The position numbers and the translations under genes are program-made. Below, in pieces: positions 44,540 to 53,113 of a stretch of 64,000 nt of DNA (position 1 is its first letter; each line of letters begins with the position of its first letter). The DNA comes from an uncultured Chitinophaga sp. (GTDB lineage: Bacteria; Bacteroidota; Bacteroidia; Chitinophagales; Chitinophagaceae). The notes beneath the pieces are model-generated. The model worked only from the letters and a program-made list of their open reading frames with translations. It made no database searches and was not told the DNA's origin. The stretch is taken from NCBI RefSeq assembly GCF_946479755.1, contig NZ_CAMLHC010000002.1, forward strand, positions 434,001-498,000, written 5' to 3'.

Positions 44540-47500
44540 ATGATTAAGTCCTTTACCTTCATTTTCTGTATGCTGACTGGCATACTGGCTTTTGGCCAAT
44601 CACGGAAAATATCGGGGGTAGTCCGTGATAGTGCTAATGCACAGGTATTACCTGGCGTCAGCATACAGATCAGGGGCACCAATACCGGAACAGTAACCGA
44701 CGGAAATGGTGCCTTTGGGCTTTCCGTTCCGCAAGGAAGCGTCACCCTCATTTTCCGGGCGACGGGTTTTATCAGCAAAACCGTTACGGCGGATGCTGCC
44801 GAAACTTCGATCGATGTAGCATTGGCACAAAGTACTGTGCAATTGCAAAACGTAGTTGTTACCGCACTAGGCATCAAACGAAACGAACGCTCTCTTACCT
44901 ATAACCTCCAGACAGTAGGGGGAGGAGAGGTAAATAAGGTGCGGAACGCCAGTTTCGTTAACAGTCTCACCGGAAAGGTGGCAGGTGTGACCATCAACAG
45001 CACGCCTGGTATCGGTGGCTCTACGCGTGTGATCATGCGTGGGCTCAAGTCTATCAGCGGCAATAACGGCGCTCTGTATGTAGTGGACGGTATACCTTTA
45101 CAGGGGCTTGGTTCCGGAGGGCAGCCCGGCGATAATTTCGGCGGCACTGACTACGGAGATGGTATTTCCAATCTTAATCCGGACGATATCGAGAGCATAT
45201 CGATACTTAGCGGCGCCTCCGCTGCGGCATTGTACGGTGGCCAGGCAGCCAATGGTGTGGTACTGATCAATACAAAAAAAGGAACAGAAGGAAAACTGAG
45301 GGTAAATTTTTCATCAGGCGCTTCCATCTATAAACCTTTTGTAAAGGTAAAGGGGCAGAACAAATACGGGTCCGTTATTTCTTCCGGTGGTAACAAATCC
45401 TTCGAAAGCTGGGGGCCGGCCATGGCAACGCCTTCGACCTATGATGCCAACGATTTTTTCCAGACAGGATCGGAGTTTTCCAATGCACTGAGCGTTAGTA
45501 CCGGCAACTCAAGAAACCAGACTTATTTCTCGTTGTCATCCCTGAATTCAAAAGGTATCATTCCCAACAACAAATTAAACAGGTACAATATATCCGTACG
45601 GAATACGTCCACACTCATTGAGGACAAGCTGACCCTCGATGTCAGTGCTATGTACCTTACACAGGAGTTACGGAACCCTCCGCATAGCGGACAATATATA
45701 AACCCGCTGGTGCCCGTTTACCTGTTTCCCCGCTCGGACAATTTTGAAGATTACAAAAACTATGAGCGTTATGATGTTTCCCATAACTATAATATACAAT
45801 ACTGGCCTTACGGCGATCTGAGCCTGGCGGCCCAAAATCCTTACTGGACGGTTAACCGCATGTTATACACCGGCAACCGGCAACGACTGTTGGCAAGCGC
45901 GGTGCTCAGGTATAATATTACCAACTGGTTGAATGTTGCCGGCAGGGTAAAAATCGATAACGCTACAGATAATGGTATAAACGAGAACTACGCTTCTACG
46001 ATGCAGCTGTTCACCGGCAGCCCCAATGGTAGTTATAATCATAGTACCACTACCAATAAACAAACTTATGCGGATCTGTTATTGTCCATGAATAAGAAGT
46101 TTGCTGATTTCACTCTCAATGCGGTGCTGGGGACCAGTATTACCGATAACCAATCGAACGGGACCAGTATTGGCGGCGCGCTGGCCGAATCCGGGGTGCC
46201 CAACTTTTTCTCCATTTCCAATATTGATCAGCTGCATATTGGCGGAGGCGAATCCAAAAGCAGGAATCAGACACAGGCCATGTTTCTTACTGCTCAACTG
46301 GGATACAAGAACTTCCTGTTCCTGGACGTCTCCGGCCGGAATGACTGGATTTCCCAATTGGCTTACGCAGACAAAGTGAATACTTTTTATCCTTCGGTAG
46401 GGTTATCGGGTATTATCAGTGATATGGTAAAACTGCCGGCGTTCATTTCCTATGCCAAAGCAAGGGCTTCCCTGAGTTATGTGGGCAATCCTCCCGGTTC
46501 TTATCTCACCTACCCGTTGTACCCCGTAAGCGCAGGCGTGGTAACACCTATTGGCGCAAAGCCATTTCTGGCGCTGCAGCCGGAAAAGACCGCCTCTTTT
46601 GAGGCCGGGCTTGACCTGAAGTTTATGGAGAACCGGCTTTCTTTATCTGCCACTTATTATAACACCAATACCACCAACCAGATATTTTCTGCCAGTCCGC
46701 CTCCCGGGTCGGGATTCAGCACCTACTATGTGAATGCCGGTAAGATTAATAATAAAGGCATTGAAACTACGCTGGGATATGACGGCAAGTTTGGGATATT
46801 CACCTGGAATCCCACGGTTACGTTTACACTGAACCGTAATAATATAAAAGAGGTCATGAAAAACTATCAGAATCCTTTTACCGGTAAAACCGAATCCCAG
46901 GATTCGTTGTCTATCGGTGGGGGATTTATCGCGGCAGGCGGAACGCTCAGCGATATCTACCAGCGGGCGCTGGACAGGGATGCCAATGGTGTGGTCCGGA
47001 CCAACCAGGACGGTACGCCGAAAGTAACCACCAAGGCGATAAAGGTCGGAAGGTCCAGCCCGGATTATAATATTGGTTTCAACAACAGCTTTACCCTGCA
47101 TAATTTTTACCTGAGCGTCCTGATCGACGGTCGTTTTGGTGGCCAGGTAGTGTCGGCTACCCAGTCATTGATGGATGGATTTGGCGTTTCAAAGGAATCT
47201 GCTGCAGCGAGGGATGCTGGCGGCGTTAATATAAACGGGAAGATGATCGATGCGCAAAAGTATTACAAAGATATACTGGGGGCCGCCACTGCCAATATTC
47301 TGGGTGAATATGTTTACAGTGCCACTAATATCCGGGTAAGGGAATTGTCTTTTGGGTATCAGTTTCCGGCCAAAGCCTTCAACAATAAATTACAGGGACT
47401 GAGCCTTGGCGTTACAGCCAGGAATCTTTGGATGCTGTATAACAAGGCGCCTTTTGACCCGGAAGTATCCATGGCTACCGGTACCTATTTCCAGGGGTAT

Positions 47501-47560
47501 GATTATTTCATGCAGCCCAGCCTCCGGCAGATTGGTCTTCAGTTGAAAGCATCTTTCTAA
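44540..47560 (+). CDS. SusC-like TonB-linked outer-membrane transporter (third pair)
   Basis: The 1006-residue protein has a signal peptide (FCMLTGILAFGQ) and a carboxypeptidase-regulatory-like domain (ISGVVRDSANAQVLPGVSIQIRG). The TonB/plug region is LQNVVVTALGIKRNERSLTYNLQTVGG with VIMRGLKSISGNNGALYVVDGIPL and AAALYGGQAANGVVLINTKKG. The barrel ends IGLQLKASF. It lies between the lanthipeptide enzymes and the precursor gene and shares the ALGIKR variant with the second SusC. The substrate is unknown; a peptide is as likely as a glycan. Confidence 0.95.
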   Translation: MIKSFTFIFCMLTGILAFGQSRKISGVVRDSANAQVLPGVSIQIRGTNTGTVTDGNGAFGLSVPQGSVTLIFRATGFISKTVTADAAETSIDVALAQSTVQLQNVVVTALGIKRNERSLTYNLQTVGGGEVNKVRNASFVNSLTGKVAGVTINSTPGIGGSTRVIMRGLKSISGNNGALYVVDGIPLQGLGSGGQPGDNFGGTDYGDGISNLNPDDIESISILSGASAAALYGGQAANGVVLINTKKGTEGKLRVNFSSGASIYKPFVKVKGQNKYGSVISSGGNKSFESWGPAMATPSTYDANDFFQTGSEFSNALSVSTGNSRNQTYFSLSSLNSKGIIPNNKLNRYNISVRNTSTLIEDKLTLDVSAMYLTQELRNPPHSGQYINPLVPVYLFPRSDNFEDYKNYERYDVSHNYNIQYWPYGDLSLAAQNPYWTVNRMLYTGNRQRLLASAVLRYNITNWLNVAGRVKIDNATDNGINENYASTMQLFTGSPNGSYNHSTTTNKQTYADLLLSMNKKFADFTLNAVLGTSITDNQSNGTSIGGALAESGVPNFFSISNIDQLHIGGGESKSRNQTQAMFLTAQLGYKNFLFLDVSGRNDWISQLAYADKVNTFYPSVGLSGIISDMVKLPAFISYAKARASLSYVGNPPGSYLTYPLYPVSAGVVTPIGAKPFLALQPEKTASFEAGLDLKFMENRLSLSATYYNTNTTNQIFSASPPPGSGFSTYYVNAGKINNKGIETTLGYDGKFGIFTWNPTVTFTLNRNNIKEVMKNYQNPFTGKTESQDSLSIGGGFIAAGGTLSDIYQRALDRDANGVVRTNQDGTPKVTTKAIKVGRSSPDYNIGFNNSFTLHNFYLSVLIDGRFGGQVVSATQSLMDGFGVSKESAAARDAGGVNINGKMIDAQKYYKDILGAATANILGEYVYSATNIRVRELSFGYQFPAKAFNNKLQGLSLGVTARNLWMLYNKAPFDPEVSMATGTYFQGYDYFMQPSLRQIGLQLKASF

Positions 47561-47582
47561 ATGTTCCTTCAAAAAAGTTGTT

Positions 47583-49193
47583 ATGAAACAGTATATATCC
47601 CGGTATTACGGTATCAGCCTGATGGTCATCAGTTCTTTACTCCTGGTGTCCTGCACCAAAAACTTTGAACAATATAACAGAGACCCCGCCAAGGCGACCG
47701 ATTCCCTCCTGCAATACGATTACATTGGGAAAGCTATTTTCATTTTGCAGATGGAAAAGAACGTTTTCCCTAATGCTACTACCGGTGATGCGTCTACGTA
47801 CCAGGTAGCGCAGAATTTATGCGCAGATGTTTACAGCGGCTACCTGGCACCGCCCACGCCTTTCGGCGGCGGGAGGAATAATACCAACTACGCCCTTAAC
47901 GACGGGTGGACAAGGGCCTATTATCACAATGAGTTAAACAACGTACTGAGTGGATGGCTGGAAATAAAGAGAAGAGACAGTGTTACCAATCCTGAAATCT
48001 ACGCCGTGGCCCAGATTATTAAAGTTTTGTCTATGCAGCGGGTAACAGATCTCTACGGTCCCATGCCTTACTCCGCTTATGGTGGCGGCGGTTTTAGCGT
48101 AGCGTACGACAGCCAGGAAAGCATTTACCGCTCCTTTTTTACGGACCTCGACAACGCTGTCGTTAGCCTGGACAAATATACCAAAGCCTTCCCCGGCGCT
48201 AAACCTATCGCTAAATTCGACCTGGTATATGGTGGTGATTTCACAAAATGGATGCGCCTGGCCAACTCCATTAAACTCCGGGTAGCGATGCGTTTGTCTT
48301 ACGTGTTGCCCGATCTGGCCCGTCAAAAAGCGGAGGAAGCCGTGGCCAGTGTGCATGGGCTGCTCTCAGATAATAATGATAATGCCGTATTGAAAACAGT
48401 CGGTGGCGTTACGATCGTCAATCCGTTGTATGTTATCTCCGAAACCTATGGGGCAGATACCCGCATGTCCGCTAATATGGAATCGTTTCTTACCGGGTAC
48501 AAAGATCCCAGGATCGGATCTTATTTCAACACTTCCACGCAGTTTCCCGGGGTGTATAAAGGCATCAGGGCGGGTATCGATATTGTATCGAAAGACGACC
48601 GGAAAAATTTCTCTGCTCTTAATGTGACGGTAGCTTCCCCCATCACCTGGATGACGGCGGCGGAAGTTTATTTTCTGCGTGCTGAGGGGGCCATCAGAGG
48701 CTGGAAGATGAACGGCGCCGCCAGGGAGTTGTATGAACAGGGGATCAAGGCATCCTTTGCAAAAGAGAACGCTTCAGGGCTGGATGCTTATCTGGCTGAT
48801 AATATCAGCAAAGCGGCTCCCTATACAGATCCTGTAGACAGCAAAAATAATGTAGCGGCAGGTGCGGCGGAGCTAAGTACCATCACCATTAAATGGGAAG
48901 AGGGCGATGGATTTGAACAGCAGCTGGAACGGATCATCACGCAGAAATGGATCGCTATTTATCCGGAAGGAGGGGAGGCATGGTCCGAATTCAGGCGTAC
49001 CGGTTATCCCAAAGTGTTTCCGGTGGTCGTGAACTATAGCAACGGATTGATCGATACCAAAAAGCAAATCAGACGGCTGCCTTTTCCATTAGGCGAGTAT
49101 AATACAAACGCGACGGAAGTGCAAAAAGCCGTAGCCCTGCTGGGTGGAGCAGACAATGGCGGCACGCGGTTATGGTGGGATAAAAAGCCCTGA
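47583..49193 (+). CDS. SusD/RagB-family nutrient-binding outer-membrane lipoprotein (third pair)
   Basis: The 536-residue protein has a lipoprotein signal (YGISLMVISSLLLVSC) followed by TKNFEQYNRDPAKAT. Conserved SusD-like features include MQRVTDLYGPMPYSAYG, YDSQESIYRSFFTDLDNAV, RLANSIKLRVAMRLSYVLPD and the ending GGTRLWWDKKP. The DLYGPMPYS-type core places it with nutrient-binding SusD proteins, like the second pair. It starts 22 bp after susC and is followed by a strong terminator that separates it from the convergent precursor gene. Confidence 0.92.
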   Translation: MKQYISRYYGISLMVISSLLLVSCTKNFEQYNRDPAKATDSLLQYDYIGKAIFILQMEKNVFPNATTGDASTYQVAQNLCADVYSGYLAPPTPFGGGRNNTNYALNDGWTRAYYHNELNNVLSGWLEIKRRDSVTNPEIYAVAQIIKVLSMQRVTDLYGPMPYSAYGGGGFSVAYDSQESIYRSFFTDLDNAVVSLDKYTKAFPGAKPIAKFDLVYGGDFTKWMRLANSIKLRVAMRLSYVLPDLARQKAEEAVASVHGLLSDNNDNAVLKTVGGVTIVNPLYVISETYGADTRMSANMESFLTGYKDPRIGSYFNTSTQFPGVYKGIRAGIDIVSKDDRKNFSALNVTVASPITWMTAAEVYFLRAEGAIRGWKMNGAARELYEQGIKASFAKENASGLDAYLADNISKAAPYTDPVDSKNNVAAGAAELSTITIKWEEGDGFEQQLERIITQKWIAIYPEGGEAWSEFRRTGYPKVFPVVVNYSNGLIDTKKQIRRLPFPLGEYNTNATEVQKAVALLGGADNGGTRLWWDKKP

Positions 49194-49215
49194 TCTGTTA
49201 CATCGCATTTAAGCC

Positions 49216-49250
49216 AAGAGGCCCTCTCCTATGGGAGACGGCCTCTTTTT
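49216..49250 (+). terminator. Terminator after the third susCD pair
   Basis: AAGAGGCC at 49216-49223 pairs with GGCCTCTT at 49240-49247, and TCTCC pairs with GGAGA after one mismatch, closing a four-base loop. A T-run follows. On the minus strand, downstream of the precursor gene, the U-tract is poor. Confidence 0.85.
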
Positions 49251-49269
49251 ACTTTCCGTTCGTGTACCG

Positions 49270-49452
49270 TTAGCAGATGATGGTAGTGCACAGGTGGTGC
49301 TCATCATCTGTCTGCAGGGTATGCGTAGGATGGCTCTGGCCTGCCAGCCCACCGGCGAGGCGCATGTTCATTTCGTTGTCGAGGCTGGTAACGAAGCTGT
49401 CAATTTTCAGATCGTCGATGCTCAGCTGGAGGTTGTTGGATTGCTCTTTCAT
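49270..49452 (-). CDS. Class I lanthipeptide precursor peptide (LanA-like)
   Basis: The 60-residue peptide has a leader of the Bacteroidota class I type: LSIDDLKIDSFVTSLD at residues 10-25, an LxxLKIxSFVTSL pattern. A double Gly lies at 34-35 with Leu32 at -4 and Leu24 at -12, as C39 peptidases need. The 25-residue core from Leu36 has Ser40, Thr43, Thr45, Thr48, Thr56 and Thr57 as dehydration sites, and Cys55 and Cys60 as thiols, so two thioether rings are possible. It has three His and an acidic TDDE in the middle. It is 84 bp after the TonB receptor on the same strand and about 6 kb from LanC. Confidence 0.85.
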   Translation of the reverse strand: MKEQSNNLQLSIDDLKIDSFVTSLDNEMNMRLAGGLAGQSHPTHTLQTDDEHHLCTTIIC

Positions 49453-49535
49453 AAAATAGTGTTTTTGATAGTTAATGCCTACTATTTCCGGGGTTTCGGC
49501 TTATCCCCTTTTTGCGCGCAAATAATTTGTAGTGG

Positions 49536-51671
49536 CTACAGTCTTACGCCGGCAAAGGCTTTGAATGAAAGCGGCGCTCCTTCTATGTAGTAGTAACTTT
49601 TTACACCTTCATGGATAGAGCCAACGAGAATATCGCCACTGGAGAAATATCTTTTATTGGTGAGATTGTCTGCGATCACCCGTACATACCAGCGCCCGGC
49701 ATCCCAGGCTACACCGGCGTCCAGCTTCGTGTAGCCTTTCAGGTACACGTCCGGCGTATAGGTGGCGGTGCGGGTAACCGTGCTTTGTCCGGCGCTGATA
49801 CGAAGGCGGGCCTGCTTCACCGGGATGCTGTACTGCACCCAGGTGTTGATCATCTGCTCGGGGGTGAAAGCGAGGCGGGTGCCTTCGTTTTCCGGGCGAC
49901 TGTCTTTACTGGTGATGGCGGACGTATAGGCGTAGTTGGCAGACACCGTAAAGCGGTCGGACAGCTGTCCGAGGATATCCGCCTCTACGCCGGTGCTGGT
50001 GGCCTGTCCTATCTGCCGGCTGAAGCCGGGATGTTGCAGGTCGGATACCAGCAGGTTGTTTTTGATGATGTGATAGCCGGCCAGCGTGGTGATCAGCTTA
50101 CGCTGGAACCATTCGCGTTTGGCGCCTACTTCAAAGCTGTTGCCCCGCAGGGGTTTAAAATTGTTGCCGGCAAAGTCGGCGCCTGACTGGGGGATGAAGG
50201 ACTGGTCGTATATGGCATATACGCTGGTGTTTTCGCCGAACAGGTGGGTGATGCCCAGCCGGGGAGAGAAAGCGGTTTCATTCCGCAACGGTGTCTTCGC
50301 ATTGGTGGTAACGGGCATGTTAAACGTAAAACGTCCGCCATAGTTAAAGAGCCAGTTTTGATGTACGCGGGAGGTGTTGTATACAAAGGCAGACCACCAG
50401 TTGTTTTCACGTTGGATCAGCCTTGGCTTACCCAGTATTTGTACGCTGTCTGCCGGCAGGCCGTACTGCGGATGGTTGCGGTCAAAGGCAAACGAGTACT
50501 GCCCGTAGGCTACAGAGAAATCGTCTTTGCTGTAGTTGTAGTCGATACCGGCTACCAGCTGGTGACTCACTGCACGGCCCGTGTTAAAGGAGCCGTTGAT
50601 GTATGCCTGCGCTGCCATCACACGGCCGGTGACGTCGCTGTATTGGGGCAAACGCCGGGTGATGTTGGTATTGTCGAAATTCACGGGAGAATAGTTGTCC
50701 GACAGCAGCGACCACGCAACGCTGGGCGTAACGGTATACTTCGACTGTACCGTCAACTTCCAGCGGTGATTGAACCGGTGCGAAAACAGCAGCCTGGCAC
50801 TTTGCGACATTGTGTAGGACTGCGGTAAGTTGGGGTCACCGGCATAGTTGTTACCGATGCGATGTTGCAGTACGTCCGCATCCGTACCCACTTGTGTAAC
50901 ACTGCTGCCGCCGTCGGCAGTCATGCGGATAAGATTGTATTCTGCCAGCAGGAAAGTGCCGGGCTTAAAATTATATTGTATCGACGGCGAAGCGATGTAC
51001 TTACGTGTTTTGATGAAATCCTGGAAACTCTGTTGCTGTTGATAGGCGGCATTGAGGCGGTAGGAAAATCCTTTTGCCTGTATGGCACTGCCCACGTCGG
51101 CGGACACACGTAACAGACCGAAACTGCCGCCTGCCACTTCTATTTGCCGGGTACGCTGCGGCCCTGGCGTTTTGGTGGTGATGTTGATGCTGCCACCCGG
51201 TTCTCCGGAGGAGAGCAGAAAACCTGCGGGGCCTTTGACGAAATCCACCCTTTCTATCATGGCGGCATCGTCAATCAACGCGCCCATGGTGCTACGCTGG
51301 GGCATACCGTTCACATAGGTGACGGCGCCGAAACCTCTTACCATAATGGTGGTGGAGGCGTCGAAGACGGAGCTGTTATAACCCATTTTGATGCCGCTGG
51401 CATTGCGGGCGATGTCTTTCATCTCCAGGCCGCCTTGTTCGCGGACCAGTTCACCGGACACACTGACGATGTTTTGCGGCGTCTCCAGCAGCCGGCCTTC
51501 CAGCCGTAAGGTGGGCGCCATGCTGTCCGCCTTCATTGTTTTCTTTTTATCCAGCACAATGACTTCCTGCAGCCGCTGTTTACGGAGGCTGTCGGTTTGG
51601 TGCTGGCCATAGCTGTACAGGGAAATCGCACTAAAACCTATCAATGCAGGTAATGTTTTATACATGTTCAT
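49536..51671 (-). CDS. TonB-dependent siderophore-type outer-membrane receptor
   Basis: The 711-residue receptor has a signal peptide (IGFSAISLYSYGQ) and a TonB-box-like LQEVIVLDKKK. The plug has LLETPQNIVSVSGELVREQGG, ARNASGIKMGYNSSVFDASTTIMVRGFGA and VDFVKGPAGFLLSSGEPGGSINITTKTPG, the pattern of FhuE/ferrichrome-type receptors. The barrel ends LSFKAFAGVRL. It is not a SusC (no SusD partner, shorter). It overlaps the upstream permease gene by 4 bp (ATGA) and precedes the lanthipeptide precursor, so ABC transporter, receptor and precursor probably form one transcript. Iron-siderophore uptake is the default prediction; a role with the lanthipeptide is inference. Confidence 0.9.
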   Translation of the reverse strand: MNMYKTLPALIGFSAISLYSYGQHQTDSLRKQRLQEVIVLDKKKTMKADSMAPTLRLEGRLLETPQNIVSVSGELVREQGGLEMKDIARNASGIKMGYNSSVFDASTTIMVRGFGAVTYVNGMPQRSTMGALIDDAAMIERVDFVKGPAGFLLSSGEPGGSINITTKTPGPQRTRQIEVAGGSFGLLRVSADVGSAIQAKGFSYRLNAAYQQQQSFQDFIKTRKYIASPSIQYNFKPGTFLLAEYNLIRMTADGGSSVTQVGTDADVLQHRIGNNYAGDPNLPQSYTMSQSARLLFSHRFNHRWKLTVQSKYTVTPSVAWSLLSDNYSPVNFDNTNITRRLPQYSDVTGRVMAAQAYINGSFNTGRAVSHQLVAGIDYNYSKDDFSVAYGQYSFAFDRNHPQYGLPADSVQILGKPRLIQRENNWWSAFVYNTSRVHQNWLFNYGGRFTFNMPVTTNAKTPLRNETAFSPRLGITHLFGENTSVYAIYDQSFIPQSGADFAGNNFKPLRGNSFEVGAKREWFQRKLITTLAGYHIIKNNLLVSDLQHPGFSRQIGQATSTGVEADILGQLSDRFTVSANYAYTSAITSKDSRPENEGTRLAFTPEQMINTWVQYSIPVKQARLRISAGQSTVTRTATYTPDVYLKGYTKLDAGVAWDAGRWYVRVIADNLTNKRYFSSGDILVGSIHEGVKSYYYIEGAPLSFKAFAGVRL

Positions 51672-53113
51672 ATTTTATAGAGATCATTCAATTTTCTTTT
51701 GAGTACCAGTGTCCCGCTGCAAAGCAGCGCCACCGTCAGCGTGAAGAGGTATCCGATGCCGCTTCGCCACCGGGCAGGGCTCTCCGGGTTATACGACGGA
51801 TGGTAGACGGGCAGTGACTGATAGTCGTTGTCCGCCAACAGCTGATCGTGAAAATGCCGCTGGTAGAAGAATGTTTTCCATTCATCGCGGAAGCGGCGCG
51901 TACCTTCCCGGAAATAATCATAATCGGAGATATCTGTCCGCGCGATGCTGTTGAGCAGCCATTGCGTGTATACGGCCGGGTTATATTTTAACGAGGCGTC
52001 CAGCAGTCGTTGCGCGTTGCGTTTGTTAGCTTCCTGCGCGGCCGTAAGGCGTTGCATACGCTGGTCCACCAGTGAATAATAAGCCATGGCATGGCGGGAG
52101 CTGGTCATGCCTGTATCGTAAGCCTGCGCATTGCGGTATTGCGGATAAGCCTGATAGAAGCTGTCCAGCAGCTGCCGTTTGGGAAGGTCCCAGGTGTCCC
52201 ATTCCAGTTCTCTTTGCACGGAGGCATTAGTTGCGGTATCATCTATCTGTGGCCGGTGGGTCATCAACCTGTAAGTGGCAGGCAATACAATCAACAGCAG
52301 TAACCAAAGGCTGAACAGCGATACGAGGTTGGTCGTAGTATGCTGGTTCCACGCGATGACAAACCAGATGAGTCCCATCCAGAAAGACAGCCAGACGGCG
52401 GCTACGCCCGTCCAGGCGGCCCATGCCAGCCAGGGAAAACTTTGGCCGGAGGAAGCCCACGCCATACCGATGGTGCAGATCAGTACCATAGCGGCCAGCA
52501 GGAGCAGGTAGCGTATCAGCAGCCGTAGCAGGAGTAGTCCCGTAAGGGTACCATATTGCACCAGCAACAGCGATAGCGTGCCTTGTTCTTTTTCCTGTGA
52601 CAACAGGTGATAGCTCATGCAGATAGCCAGCAGCGGTAACAGGTAGATGAGCAGGAAGGCGGTGTCAAAGTTGCCGGTAGCCAGTTGCAGCGGGTTGCTG
52701 ATCTTTTCTTCCGCCGGCGCATAACTGCTTTTGACGGCGATGGGATAATAATATTTGGCGAGATCGCTCATGCCGACAGACAATACTGCCGCGGGCGCCG
52801 GTGGATACCAGGTGTGGGCATGCAACCGGTGATCGGCCACAATGGGCCAGGCGGCGGCAATATAGGCAGCTTTTCCCTGCGGGGTGGTGGTGTCGGCATG
52901 TAGCTGATGGCGCAGGACGGTCAGCTGTTGCTGATACTGCTGTTGCAGACTGTCAACAGCCGCCTGTTGTTTTACCGATACGGTATGGCCATAGTATAGC
53001 GCTATGGCCGCGGCGGGCAACAGGATGGCGGCGATAACGGGCAACAGCCTGGTGCGCCACAACAAGCGCCATTCCTGCAGCGCTACGGACTGGTATTTAT
53101 AGCATCGATGCAT
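51668..53113 (-). CDS. ABC-2 type permease with large extracytoplasmic loop (DUF3526-like)
   Basis: The 481-residue protein has one N-terminal membrane segment (LLPVIAAILLPAAAIALYYG), a long periplasmic region with coiled-coil-like QQ-rich sequence, then a group of about five segments interrupted by a second large soluble stretch. NPLQLATGNFDTAFLLIYLLPLLAICMSYHLLSQEKEQGTLSLLLVQYGT is the typical ABC-2/DUF3526 membrane-core signature. It pairs with the next permease and the ATPase. Such transporters act in export, self-protection or, in Bacteroidota, next to TonB receptors with unknown cargo. Confidence 0.8.
   Translation of the reverse strand: MHRCYKYQSVALQEWRLLWRTRLLPVIAAILLPAAAIALYYGHTVSVKQQAAVDSLQQQYQQQLTVLRHQLHADTTTPQGKAAYIAAAWPIVADHRLHAHTWYPPAPAAVLSVGMSDLAKYYYPIAVKSSYAPAEEKISNPLQLATGNFDTAFLLIYLLPLLAICMSYHLLSQEKEQGTLSLLLVQYGTLTGLLLLRLLIRYLLLLAAMVLICTIGMAWASSGQSFPWLAWAAWTGVAAVWLSFWMGLIWFVIAWNQHTTTNLVSLFSLWLLLLIVLPATYRLMTHRPQIDDTATNASVQRELEWDTWDLPKRQLLDSFYQAYPQYRNAQAYDTGMTSSRHAMAYYSLVDQRMQRLTAAQEANKRNAQRLLDASLKYNPAVYTQWLLNSIARTDISDYDYFREGTRRFRDEWKTFFYQRHFHDQLLADNDYQSLPVYHPSYNPESPARWRSGIGYLFTLTVALLCSGTLVLKRKLNDLYKI

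Noticed and set aside
44414..44599. 61-codon minus-strand ORF before the third susC, considered as a second precursor
   Set aside because: It lacks the LxxLKIxSFVTSL leader and a double-Gly site, has one Cys, and is antisense to the susC signal sequence.
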